From NCBI GenBank assembly GCA_944324905.1, contig CALUYB010000005.1, forward strand, positions 49,976 to 113,975: a DNA stretch of 64,000 bases. Reading direction: 5' to 3'. This stretch comes from Candidatus Gastranaerophilales bacterium. GTDB lineage: Bacteria > Cyanobacteriota > Vampirovibrionia > Gastranaerophilales > Gastranaerophilaceae. Positions 26,967 to 36,074 of the stretch are shown in pieces (the first letter of the stretch is position 1; the number at the start of each line of letters is the position of its first letter). The notes under the pieces were generated by a model. That model saw only the letters and a program-made list of their open reading frames with translations, ran no database searches and was not told the origin of the DNA. Position numbers and translations under genes: made by a program.

Positions 26967-27674
26967 TTAGTAGCCCTTTGGTGCGCTTAATGTAATTGGC
27001 TGGTCAAAACATACTTGTATTTGAGCATTAGCAGGGATTTGAACATCTTCCCCAGATTGTCTTGCAGCGTTTAGTAAGCCCAGTCCGCCGCCAACTGCAG
27101 TGCCGTAAACTGCGCCCTTGCCGACTTCTCCGCCAGATAGAGGGCCCATTGCTGTACCCAGTATTGCACCGCCTGCTGCACCTATTGCTATATTTTTGCC
27201 ATAATCTTTTGCACTGTCTTTTGTTGCGCCGCCTTTAAGAACTCCGCTGCCATCTGATGTTGCTATAACACCGCTAACTGGTATATTATAACCTTCAGGC
27301 GTTCTTATACTTGTAAAGCGAATTTCAATTTGTCCGTTTCTGTTGCCTATGCCTGCTTTTTTGCATTTTACAACTGTTCCGTTTAGAGTTGAGCCTGCTG
27401 AGGCAACTTTAATGTTGTTGTATTTAAAATCTTTGTCTAATGTTGCGTATACGCTCATGCCTTTTGTGCAAGTTTTAGAATCAAGTGTTTGAGATAAAAT
27501 TGCACTTGTTGTTGTGCCGACAGGAACGTAAGTAACGCTACCTTGAAGTGTGCTGTAGTTACCTTGATTTGTTGTATTAAAAGAATAATTGGCTTCTGCA
27601 TTTACTGTATTTGTAATTAAAAGAAGTGTAGCGCAAACTGTTAAAGCTATGCTTTTTTTATACATTTTTCCCAT
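26967..27674 (-). CDS. Exported glycine-zipper protein
   Basis: The 235 residues begin with a signal peptide ending near VNA-EAN. Residues 30-140 are beta-rich with TLNGTVVKC and RFTSIRTPEGYNIPVSGVI. Residues about 160-205 are a Gly/Ala-rich glycine zipper (GAAGGAILGTAMGPLSGG), which often inserts in membranes. A short tail with ICVCF-type strands ends the protein. GGAGG lies four bases before the ATG. Its beta domain shares a pattern with the next protein upstream (27738-28286). It is upstream of the Ton operon on the same strand, 77 bases away, so it may be co-transcribed. Function unknown. Confidence 0.8.
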   Translation of the reverse strand: MGKMYKKSIALTVCATLLLITNTVNAEANYSFNTTNQGNYSTLQGSVTYVPVGTTTSAILSQTLDSKTCTKGMSVYATLDKDFKYNNIKVASAGSTLNGTVVKCKKAGIGNRNGQIEIRFTSIRTPEGYNIPVSGVIATSDGSGVLKGGATKDSAKDYGKNIAIGAAGGAILGTAMGPLSGGEVGKGAVYGTAVGGGLGLLNAARQSGEDVQIPANAQIQVCFDQPITLSAPKGY

Positions 27675-27737
27675 ATCTCCTCCTTTTTTCCTAATTTTTA
27701 CTATACACTATAAATTTTGATAGTAAAGTTTAAAATT

Positions 27738-28286
27738 TTATTCACTTACGTAAGGGCTTTCAACGACTACAAATAAATTTTGCCCCGGTTTTACGCCTCT
27801 GTGCTGTCCGTATTCATACTCTCCGCTTGGCACCCATTGGGTTGTGCCTGACCAGTGCAGCCTTGAGGGGTACAAATGTGCCATTTTGTTGTATGAAGCA
27901 GGAGGTGTTTGTTCCCCGCCAATCATATCGCCTTTTCCGTTTGAAATGTATCCGTCAAAGTTCCTTATTTCGCCATTTGGCAATGTTATGTGTGTAATTT
28001 TAAATTTAAGTGCCGCATTTATGCCTTTTATAGGCATTTTGAGCATGCTAACATAGCCTGAGAATATTGTGTTTTTTGGGATTATATTTGTTTCATCTAC
28101 CCAAACATCAGCTACTGCAACAAAATAAACCTTATCCCCTTCTTGCAGGGTTTCACTTGAGAATACTTTTTTAGCGTGAACCAGAATAAAAGCTCCTTTG
28201 TCAAGCATTGCGGTCGCGTAACATCTAGTACACAAGGGTAATGCTAAAGTAAGTATTAAGGCTATTGCTAAAAATATTCTTTTCAT
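27738..28286 (-). CDS. Exported beta-rich protein, related to its neighbour
   Basis: The 182 residues start with a signal peptide (cleavage near CYA-TAM). The mature part has the pattern NTIFSGYVS, then LKFKITHITLPNGEIRNFDGYISNGKGDMIGG, which parallels the glycine-zipper protein's TLNGTVV and RFTSIRTPEGYNIPVSGVI segments. It has no glycine zipper itself; the C-terminal half (HLYPSRLHWSGTTQW) is unique. The two probably arose from one ancestral domain. It is divergent from the 1513-residue AsmA-like gene. I cannot assign a function; a periplasmic or outer-membrane role is likely. Confidence 0.78.
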   Translation of the reverse strand: MKRIFLAIALILTLALPLCTRCYATAMLDKGAFILVHAKKVFSSETLQEGDKVYFVAVADVWVDETNIIPKNTIFSGYVSMLKMPIKGINAALKFKITHITLPNGEIRNFDGYISNGKGDMIGGEQTPPASYNKMAHLYPSRLHWSGTTQWVPSGEYEYGQHRGVKPGQNLFVVVESPYVSE

Positions 28287-28347
28287 GATTATAATATTAA
28301 GCTATTTTTTTAATTTTGCCAAAAGAAATTAAAAAATATGAAGAATT

Positions 28348-28376
28348 TTTACTGTATTAGTTACAAATAGTATAAT
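28348..28376 (+). promoter_or_regulatory. Promoter placing transcription start at the AsmA-like ATG
   Basis: TTTACT (28348-28353), a 17-base spacer and a perfect TATAAT (28371-28376) precede the ATG at 28383 by six bases. Transcription would begin at or next to the A of the start codon, and no Shine-Dalgarno is present. Confidence 0.55.
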
Positions 28377-28382
28377 ATTTAA

Positions 28383-31300
28383 ATGAACTTTTCAAAAAAG
28401 ACTATTTTAATTACTATAAGTGCCCTACTTGCTGTTTGTGCAAGTATTTACCTGTTGCTTGGCTATGTTGCAAGTTACTTTTTTACACCTGGTAAAATTC
28501 AGCAAATTGTAAATGAGCAAACAGGGCTTGTATTAGTTTTAGAAAATTCAAAAATCAGGACTTTGCCTGATTTGTCATTGCAAATAAGTGCTGATAAATT
28601 CATTCTTTCTTTGCCAAATAGTACTGACAGTGTAATTAATGCCGACAATCTCCGTTTACGCGTCAGAATTTTACCTGTTTTGTTTAAAAACATTTCAATA
28701 TCTTCTTTTAGTGCTGATAAAATAATTGCAAACATTAAAAGAGATAAGAACGGTAAGTTTAATTTTGAAAAATTTATAAAACAAGAGGGTAATTTGCCAC
28801 TGCATTTTAAACTAAAACAAGCAAATTTAGATTTTAAAAAAGTCTTATTTGATTTTTACGATGAGAAAAATTTTTGCATTGTAAATTTTGTGTCAGATAA
28901 ATTATTTTTTGATTTAAAAGCTAATCCTGATAAGTTATATTTGGATACAAATTCAGACCTTAAGATTTGCACACTTGACAATAAAAATTGCTCTAAAACC
29001 AATATAAGTGTGTTTATTAACACTAAATTGCCTGCTAATAAGTATTTAAATTCAAAAGATACTGATTACAATATCGATATTCAAGGTTTTAATCTTTCTT
29101 ATTTTAAACCTTATATCAATGAATTTTCCGATGTAAAATTTAACAATCTTTCCAATAAGTCTGATGTTGCATTTAAAAAAGTTTCAAAAAGCCCTTATAA
29201 TCAGTATTTGCTGAATTTTGACAGCGAAAATACCTTTGCTGAGTTTTTGTATAACGACAAAAATAGCTCTGTAAAACTTATTGAGCCTGCAAAATTGATA
29301 TTAAATTTAATCGCCAAAAATGATGAATTGGAAATTGAAAATTCTTCTTTTATCGCTGACAAAATTGATGTCGGGATTTCAGGTAAAGTCAACAGCTACA
29401 GAACAAATAAGTCAAAGCCTGATATAAATTTAAATATTAAAAACAGTGATTTTATGAAATTTATCAACCTTGTGCCTGCAGGTTTGGTGGTTTATAAAAC
29501 AGATGTAATTAATGAGCTAAAATCTGCAAATCCCTACGCTATAGTAAATGCCAATATAAATGTTTCAGGAAACTATGCTCAGCCTGATATTAACGGCAAA
29601 GCTACAGTGAGTGATATTTACTTGTTTTCGCGCCCCAAAGATTTTAAAACTGCAAATGTGAATTGTGATTTTGTTGGCGATAAAGTAAATGTGGATGTGC
29701 TTGTATATGGCCCAAATAGCCAGTATGTAAGTGTAAAAGGCTATTCTGAAATATATGGCAAGCAAGCGGGTGATTATGAGGTAATTTCATCTGACGCTGT
29801 TGATTTAGCTTTTGCTCACAAGTATTTAATTCCCGTTCAAAGGGTGATTGGTTTTAAATTAGGTCCCTTGCCCTATATGAAACTTTCAGGTACGGGTAAA
29901 ATTCATATTAAAACCAAGGGTACTATTTATGACGCTCTTGTGTACGGAAAGTTTTTCGGGAAGAATATAACAGCCTCTATGGATGGTTTAAATACTGTTT
30001 TAAAAAACGGCAAAATTGAACTTGATTTTAACGGAAAAGTTATAAATATAGTTGATACCTTGGCTGATATTGATGATGGAAAATTCTTGCTGTCAGGCTT
30101 TGCTGATGATTACAATAATCTTGACGTAACTGCACAAATCAAAAACATTGGTACAGATAAATTATTGAATATTGCTAAAAGTAGCCCTCTTGTAAAGCCT
30201 TTTAGTGGAGATTTATCATTTATTAAATCTGCCAAAGGCAAGTCTGATGTGATTATTAAGTTTAAAGGTAAGGCAAAAAGTCTTGAGGGTATGGATTTTA
30301 TAAAAGATATTCATCCTTTTGGTGACATTATTTTAAAAGGTGTTAACGCTGTTGTTATGCCTGATATTCAGTTTAAAAATGCAAAGGGCAAAATTTCTTT
30401 TTCCAATTTGTTTGACGTAAATATTAATGCAGATATTAACGGTGCAAAACTTACCGCATCAGGTACACTAACTCCAAATTCAAAGGATTTGTCAGATAAA
30501 AATACCCAATATAAAATTGATTTAAAGACTGATATTCATTCTATGTTATTTTCTCAATTGTGCGAGATTGTTGCAGCTCAAAATTACCTTTCTAACCCGT
30601 CATTAAAGCTCGTTATGCAAAATACACCCGTTAAAGACATTGACTTTTTATTTAATGTCAGTGGTGCAGTAAAAGGCGTTATCCCTGCTGATTTTTCAAA
30701 ACCTGATTTTTCAAGGTTGTCTGTAAATGGGAATTTTGTTCCGATTAATTCGCAAAAATCAAAACATATTCAGTTTATCTCGGGTAAATACAGTGCCAGC
30801 GGTTCTAAAGTGCTACTTTTAAACTCGCATATTAAATTTTTTGGTTCAGATATTTACACAAATGGTCAGATAAATAATATTTTTAAAAACCCGCAGGCAA
30901 ATTTAAAATTAAGTGCAAAGTCTATTTTATTGAATAATATCCAAAACATTACTCAATTGACAAATATTGAGATTTTTAAAGTGTTGCTTGCAGACTTTGT
31001 AGATTACAAAGGTTCTTTAAATCTTAATCTTGATATTAGAAAAAATCAACCTTATGGCAAGGTTTCATTTAATGATGTTTCCATTTTTAATAACAAGCAA
31101 CAAACGTTATTAGAGCTTAAAAGCGGCGGTGTAAAGTTTTCAGGTGATAAAGTTTATTTGGATGCATTTAATATTAACTATGGTAAGACACCATTTTATT
31201 TTGATGCAACTGTTAAAGATTATTTGAGTAAAAAGCCTGTATTTAATGCAATGTATTCAACTAATCTTGATGAAATTTCTGCTGATAAGATAATTAATCC

Positions 31301-32924
31301 TTACCTTACATATCCCTTTAAAGTTAAGGGTGAAATTCGCTCTAAGGGCAGGATTAAGGGTGATTTCAATAATTACTCGGTTATTGCTTATTTGACCTTG
31401 CCTATTGGTACAGATATTACATATATGGGTGCAAATGTTGGGGATGTTCAATACAACAGGGAGTTTGAGGCTAAAGCGGATTTTACAAAAAACATTGCAA
31501 AAGTGAACAGTGTTAAATATGTAAAATTTATTCCTTCTCAAAACAATAAACCAACGCCTGTTACTATGCTAAAAGCCTCAGGCAGAGTAGTTTCAACGGG
31601 TAAAAATCTTAATTTTGATAACTTTAAAATTGTAACACCAAATCCTGTTACAGCTAAAATTTTCAATGTGATATTTAAAAAATCTGTATTAAAACAAGGG
31701 CTTTTCACTTGCGATTTAAATTTAAACGGAAATGTTTTGCTGCCCCATGCAACAGGAAAAATTAATTTCAGAAACATTAATATACCTTTGTACAGTACAA
31801 AAATAAATGATATGGACTGCGACGTTTCTAAAAATATTATTAATGCTACTATACGTGGAAAAAGTTTTGATTCTGACGTTGAAATAATTGCAAATGTCAA
31901 GAATAAACAAACACTGCCTATCGTTGTGAATAATTTAGATGTTAAATCTAAAAAAACAAGTCTTTCTCAGTTAATTGAGGGAATTTCGCAATTACCAAAA
32001 GGCTCGTCAGATATTGTTCCGGGTCAGCCAATTGTCTTAAAACCGAGTGATTTAATTATTTTGAATGGACATGCCAGCGTTGACGTATTGGAATTGTATG
32101 ACATAAAAGCAACAAATCTTGTTTCTGATTTTTCTGCACAAAACGGTGATATGTTAAATATTGAAAATATGGATTTTAATATTGCGGGCGGAAAGGTAAA
32201 TACTAAAGGAAATTTTGATATTGCAACTTATTTGTTTGATGTAGATTCAATTGTCAGTGATTGTGATGCAAATTTGCTAAGTAAAAATTTCTTGGGTTTG
32301 GAAAATCAAATTTTTGGAAAAGTAAATGCAAAAATTAATTTAAAGGGTAAAATTCCCGAGAACGCACAAGACATAAAGCTTGTATCCGGCAAGGTTAATT
32401 TTACTGTAAACAATGGTAAAATGCCAAAACTTGGCTCACTTGAGTATCTTTTAAGGGCAGGAAATTTATTTAAAAGTGGAATATTAGGTCTTACGCTAAA
32501 TAACTTAATAGAGGTATTAACTCCTTATAAAACTGGTGAATTTTCTGCAATCAGGGGCAGTTTTGATGTTCATGACGGTAAAATAAGTTCTCTTGAAATA
32601 TTTTCAAAAGGTAATAATTTAAGCTTATTTATATACGGAGGTTACGATATTATAAACGACAATGCAAATATTGAGATTTTGGGCAGATTGTCTAAAAACG
32701 TCAGTAATGTGCTGGGTACTGCGGGTAATGCGTCTTTAAACACGCTTTTTAGCACTTTAACAGGTAATAAAATTAAAGAGGGGGCAAAGTCGCAAATTAT
32801 CGAAAATGTAAACAAAATTCCATTGATTGAAATAACAGGGGATGATTACAGATTATTCCTTGCAAAAATCAAGGGCAGATTAAATTCTGACGATTATGTA
32901 AAAAGTTTTAACTGGTTGAACTAG
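28383..32924 (+). CDS. Second giant AsmA-like envelope protein
   Basis: The 1513 residues have an N-terminal membrane anchor (about 7-29), an AsmA-type opening (FFTPGKIQQIVNEQTGLVL, then LRVRILPVLFKNISISSFSADKI) and a very long beta-strand repeat region, as in TamB/YhdP/AsmA bridges. The final 220 residues match the 1176-residue paralogue: LxAGNL, TGEF..I.G, G.N.SL.I.G.Y, N..I..LG..S..V..VLG and a final KSF.W (here VKSFNWLN). It is divergent from the two small exported proteins. It probably spans the periplasm and carries lipid (inference from family). Confidence 0.85.
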   Translation: MNFSKKTILITISALLAVCASIYLLLGYVASYFFTPGKIQQIVNEQTGLVLVLENSKIRTLPDLSLQISADKFILSLPNSTDSVINADNLRLRVRILPVLFKNISISSFSADKIIANIKRDKNGKFNFEKFIKQEGNLPLHFKLKQANLDFKKVLFDFYDEKNFCIVNFVSDKLFFDLKANPDKLYLDTNSDLKICTLDNKNCSKTNISVFINTKLPANKYLNSKDTDYNIDIQGFNLSYFKPYINEFSDVKFNNLSNKSDVAFKKVSKSPYNQYLLNFDSENTFAEFLYNDKNSSVKLIEPAKLILNLIAKNDELEIENSSFIADKIDVGISGKVNSYRTNKSKPDINLNIKNSDFMKFINLVPAGLVVYKTDVINELKSANPYAIVNANINVSGNYAQPDINGKATVSDIYLFSRPKDFKTANVNCDFVGDKVNVDVLVYGPNSQYVSVKGYSEIYGKQAGDYEVISSDAVDLAFAHKYLIPVQRVIGFKLGPLPYMKLSGTGKIHIKTKGTIYDALVYGKFFGKNITASMDGLNTVLKNGKIELDFNGKVINIVDTLADIDDGKFLLSGFADDYNNLDVTAQIKNIGTDKLLNIAKSSPLVKPFSGDLSFIKSAKGKSDVIIKFKGKAKSLEGMDFIKDIHPFGDIILKGVNAVVMPDIQFKNAKGKISFSNLFDVNINADINGAKLTASGTLTPNSKDLSDKNTQYKIDLKTDIHSMLFSQLCEIVAAQNYLSNPSLKLVMQNTPVKDIDFLFNVSGAVKGVIPADFSKPDFSRLSVNGNFVPINSQKSKHIQFISGKYSASGSKVLLLNSHIKFFGSDIYTNGQINNIFKNPQANLKLSAKSILLNNIQNITQLTNIEIFKVLLADFVDYKGSLNLNLDIRKNQPYGKVSFNDVSIFNNKQQTLLELKSGGVKFSGDKVYLDAFNINYGKTPFYFDATVKDYLSKKPVFNAMYSTNLDEISADKIINPYLTYPFKVKGEIRSKGRIKGDFNNYSVIAYLTLPIGTDITYMGANVGDVQYNREFEAKADFTKNIAKVNSVKYVKFIPSQNNKPTPVTMLKASGRVVSTGKNLNFDNFKIVTPNPVTAKIFNVIFKKSVLKQGLFTCDLNLNGNVLLPHATGKINFRNINIPLYSTKINDMDCDVSKNIINATIRGKSFDSDVEIIANVKNKQTLPIVVNNLDVKSKKTSLSQLIEGISQLPKGSSDIVPGQPIVLKPSDLIILNGHASVDVLELYDIKATNLVSDFSAQNGDMLNIENMDFNIAGGKVNTKGNFDIATYLFDVDSIVSDCDANLLSKNFLGLENQIFGKVNAKINLKGKIPENAQDIKLVSGKVNFTVNNGKMPKLGSLEYLLRAGNLFKSGILGLTLNNLIEVLTPYKTGEFSAIRGSFDVHDGKISSLEIFSKGNNLSLFIYGGYDIINDNANIEILGRLSKNVSNVLGTAGNASLNTLFSTLTGNKIKEGAKSQIIENVNKIPLIEITGDDYRLFLAKIKGRLNSDDYVKSFNWLN

Positions 32925-33004
32925 TCCTTTAGATTAGTTGTTGCTTAACATAGTTGCATCTTAAAATATTTAATTATAAAATTTTACCAAAAGAGGAATT
33001 ATAT

Positions 33005-33613
33005 ATGAGAAAGCTCACTTTATTTTTAGCTATATTATTTGTTAGTGTACTTTGTAGTGCTTGCATTAACAATATTGCAATACAAGAATTAAACAATAAA
33101 GCTCAGGAGTTTATGCAAAAGGGTGATTTTCAAAGTGCTATTTCAAGGCTTGAATCAAGCGTTGACCTTGATGGTACTGTATTTGAAACCAGATACAACC
33201 TTGGTGTAGCTTACATTAGCGCTCAAGAGTTTAAAAAAGCTCAGGAGCAGTTGAATGAAGCAATTAAAATTAAACCTGATTTTGCTGATTCTTATTACTC
33301 TTTAGCAGTTGCGCAGGAAAGTGATGCTCTAAAAATTCTTGAAGATGATGAAGATGATGAAACAAACGTTGAAGTCGAAGTTGTTTCAGATGATAATGAT
33401 GAATTTTCTAATTTAAAAAATATCAGTGAAGAAGAAGCAAAGCAACTTGTTGATATGTTGTCAAAAGCTGTAAATTCTTATAAAAAATATCTTGAATTAA
33501 AACCTGATACTAATGACAAAAGCGATGTTGAGGCGCAAATTTCTTACCTTGAAGAAACTGCCGCAAAATATGCTCAAAAGTATCAAATAGGCGATTTTGG
33601 CGCGGCTGAGTAA
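33005..33613 (+). CDS. TPR lipoprotein
   Basis: The 202 residues start with a hydrophobic signal and a lipobox-like CSAC (the -3 position is Cys rather than Leu). Two or three tetratricopeptide repeats follow (about 35-100; FETRYNLGVAYISAQEFKKAQEQLNEAIKIKPDFADSYYSL pattern), then an acidic stretch (EDDEDDETNVEVEVV) and another helical repeat. The ATG is chosen for AGAGGAA before it; a longer frame from 32954 lacks support. Its stop overlaps the lgt start (TAATG), so a putative Lgt substrate is coupled to the enzyme that would modify it. Confidence 0.87.
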   Translation: MRKLTLFLAILFVSVLCSACINNIAIQELNNKAQEFMQKGDFQSAISRLESSVDLDGTVFETRYNLGVAYISAQEFKKAQEQLNEAIKIKPDFADSYYSLAVAQESDALKILEDDEDDETNVEVEVVSDDNDEFSNLKNISEEEAKQLVDMLSKAVNSYKKYLELKPDTNDKSDVEAQISYLEETAAKYAQKYQIGDFGAAE

Positions 33614-34401
33614 TGTTTCAATCTCCTTTTGTAAATGCTTTTTCTATTGGCGGATATGAAGTTAAAATGTATGGCTTTGTTATGTTTTGCGCTATATTGT
33701 TGGGCGTTTTTGTCTCGGATTTCATTGTAAAAAGATATTATAAAACTGTCGATAGCGATGTTCTTTTTGATTTTTACCCCTTGATGATATTTTCCGGTAT
33801 TGTTTTTGCGCGTTTGTATTATGTGATTTTAAATTTTGATTATTATATTTACCACCTTAGCGAAATTCCTGCAATCTGGCATGGGGGTATTTCAATTCAT
33901 GGCGCAATATTGGGAGGAATTCTGGCAGGTATATTTTACTTTAGGAAAAACAACTTACAAATTTTAAAATACGCAGATGTAATTACCTTTGGACTAATTT
34001 CAGCGCAAGCGCTAGGACGTTGGGGTAATTTTTTTAATTCTGAAGCCTTTGGTACTCCTTGCGATTTGCCTTGGAAGCTTTACATAGCGCCTCAATATCG
34101 GCCACTGGAATATTACTCATACTCTTATTTTCATCCTACTTTTTTGTATGAGTCAATCTGGTGCATTTTGGTGTTTATTTTATTATTTTTACTGCTTTTA
34201 AAATTTAAGAACTATCGCTCTGGCATGGTGTTCTTTAGCTATTTTATTTTATATTCTGTTGGCAGATTTTTAATTGAGGGTATCAGGACTGACAGTGTTT
34301 TAAATATCGGTGTTGTGCCAATAGCACAAATTGTTTCTGTTTTGCTTTTTATTATCGGCATTGTGGGTATAATTTATTGTTATAAAAAAATGTCCGCTTA
34401 A
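33613..34401 (+). CDS. lgt: Prolipoprotein diacylglyceryl transferase
   Basis: Transfers diacylglycerol from phosphatidylglycerol to the lipobox cysteine of prolipoproteins in the inner membrane. The 262 residues have seven hydrophobic segments, the HGGISIHGAILGG region with the essential His, and the family signature GRWGNFFNSEAFG. The C-terminal part includes GRFLIEGIRTDS. Its stop codon lies in the loop of a terminator hairpin. It is the second gene of a two-gene operon with a TPR lipoprotein. Confidence 0.95.
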   Translation: MFQSPFVNAFSIGGYEVKMYGFVMFCAILLGVFVSDFIVKRYYKTVDSDVLFDFYPLMIFSGIVFARLYYVILNFDYYIYHLSEIPAIWHGGISIHGAILGGILAGIFYFRKNNLQILKYADVITFGLISAQALGRWGNFFNSEAFGTPCDLPWKLYIAPQYRPLEYYSYSYFHPTFLYESIWCILVFILLFLLLLKFKNYRSGMVFFSYFILYSVGRFLIEGIRTDSVLNIGVVPIAQIVSVLLFIIGIVGIIYCYKKMSA

Positions 34402-34416
34402 TCGCGGACATTTTTT
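34385..34416. terminator. Bidirectional intrinsic terminator
   Basis: A 13-base-pair stem (A6 then TGTCCGC / GCGGACA then T6) with a six-base loop that contains part of the lgt stop codon. It separates lgt from the convergent gpmI and can work in both directions. Confidence 0.9.
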
Positions 34417-34418
34417 AT

Positions 34419-35948
34419 CTAGTGTTCTATTAAGCTCTCCCCTGTCATTTCCTTGGGTTTTTTAATTCCGAGTAAATCAAGAACAGTTGGGGCGATGTCG
34501 CAAAGCGCGCCCGTGTCTTTTAATTTTACGTCTTGCATATCTTTTGTTACCAAAATAAATGGTACAGGATTTGTAGTGTGTGCAGTTTGCGGCGCTTGTG
34601 TTTGCTCGTTGTACATCCACTCAGCGTTACCATGGTCAGCTGTAATAATCATCTCAACGCCATTTTCCAGTGCTTTTTGTGCAATTTTACCTACACACTC
34701 GTCAACTGCTTCAACCGCTTTAACTGCAGCCTCCATAACCCCTGTATGACCAACCATATCAGGGTTCGCAAAGTTTACAAGTATAAAACCGTATTCTTTA
34801 TTATCGAGTGCTTCAAGAACGTTATCACATACTTCATAAGCGCTCATTTCAGGTTTTAAGTCGTATGTTGCAACCTTAGGCGATGCAACAAGTTTTCTTG
34901 TTTCAAGTTTAAATGGTACTTCTTCACCGCCGTTAAAGAAAAATGTAATGTGCGCGTATTTTTCAGTTTCTGCTGTTCTAAATTCTTTTACATTATTGTC
35001 ATCTAAAACTTGACCTAAGATATTTGTAAGTTTTTCAGGTTTAAAGGCAATCGGTAGCGGGAATGTCTCATCGTATTGAGTCATACAAACATAATAAATA
35101 TTGTCACGAACTGCTTTTCTTTCAAAACCGTCAAAATCTTTTAGCGCTATTGCACTTGTAATTTCTCTTGCCCTATCTGGTCTGTAGTTAAAGAAAATAA
35201 CAGCATCGTTGTTTTCAATTCTTTTGCCGCCAACAACAATAGGTTCTACAAATTCATCATTTTTACCATTTTTATAAGATTCTTCAAGGCCTTCTAAGGC
35301 TGTAGCTGCTTTATTTCCTTCGCCAAGTAAAAGCGCGTTGTATGCGCGCTCTACCCTTTCCCAGCGCTTGTCTCTGTCCATAACCCAGTATCTTCCAATA
35401 ACTGAGGCTATTGGCGGTAGATTGTATTCTTTAAGAGTTTTTTCAATTTCTTCTAAAAATTCTTTAGCACTTTGCGGAGGGGTGTCCCGACCGTCTAAAA
35501 ATGCATGAACATACACATCTTTTAGTCCATTTTGTGCAGCCATTTTAATTAAAGCTTTTAGGTGTTCAATTGAGCTGTGAACGCCTCCTGTAGAAACTAA
35601 ACCGTATATGTGCAATGAAGAATTATATTTTTTAACATGGTTAATTGCGTTTAAAAATTCTTCGTTCTTGAAAAACTCGCCTTCTTCAATTTGTTTGTTA
35701 ATTCTTGTTAATTCTTGATAAACAATTCTGCCCGCACCAATGTTCAAGTGACCAACTTCCGAGTTTCCCATTTGTCCCTTTGGTAAGCCCACGTTATTGC
35801 CGTCAGCATGAATTTGTGTGTGTGGCATAGTTTTCATAAATTTGTCAAAATTTGGTGTGTTGCCTTTTGAAATGGCGTTGTATTTTTCATCTTTTGAAAT
35901 GCCCCATCCGTCAAGGATACATAATAATGCGCGTTTGTTGTTTTCCAT
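34419..35948 (-). CDS. gpmI: 2,3-bisphosphoglycerate-independent phosphoglycerate mutase
   Basis: Interconverts 3- and 2-phosphoglycerate in glycolysis using two Mn ions and a phosphoserine. The 509 residues are the normal length. Visible are CILDGWG (metal-binding Asp), GQMGNSEVGHLNIGAGR with the catalytic Ser, FLDGRDTPP, NYRPDRAREI and ITADHGNAE with C-terminal metal ligands. The start is the ATG at 35948, preceded by GAGAGG; a longer frame adds 12 residues without support. It is monocistronic. Confidence 0.96.
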   Translation of the reverse strand: MENNKRALLCILDGWGISKDEKYNAISKGNTPNFDKFMKTMPHTQIHADGNNVGLPKGQMGNSEVGHLNIGAGRIVYQELTRINKQIEEGEFFKNEEFLNAINHVKKYNSSLHIYGLVSTGGVHSSIEHLKALIKMAAQNGLKDVYVHAFLDGRDTPPQSAKEFLEEIEKTLKEYNLPPIASVIGRYWVMDRDKRWERVERAYNALLLGEGNKAATALEGLEESYKNGKNDEFVEPIVVGGKRIENNDAVIFFNYRPDRAREITSAIALKDFDGFERKAVRDNIYYVCMTQYDETFPLPIAFKPEKLTNILGQVLDDNNVKEFRTAETEKYAHITFFFNGGEEVPFKLETRKLVASPKVATYDLKPEMSAYEVCDNVLEALDNKEYGFILVNFANPDMVGHTGVMEAAVKAVEAVDECVGKIAQKALENGVEMIITADHGNAEWMYNEQTQAPQTAHTTNPVPFILVTKDMQDVKLKDTGALCDIAPTVLDLLGIKKPKEMTGESLIEH

Positions 35949-36074
35949 AATATTTACCTCTCTTATGTGCATAATATAACACAAAAATTTTTGTTTAACA
36001 TTCTTAATATTTATTTAAGTTTTTTCTAATTCTGTACGATAAAATAACTATACTAGGTTAGTAAGGATTATTTT

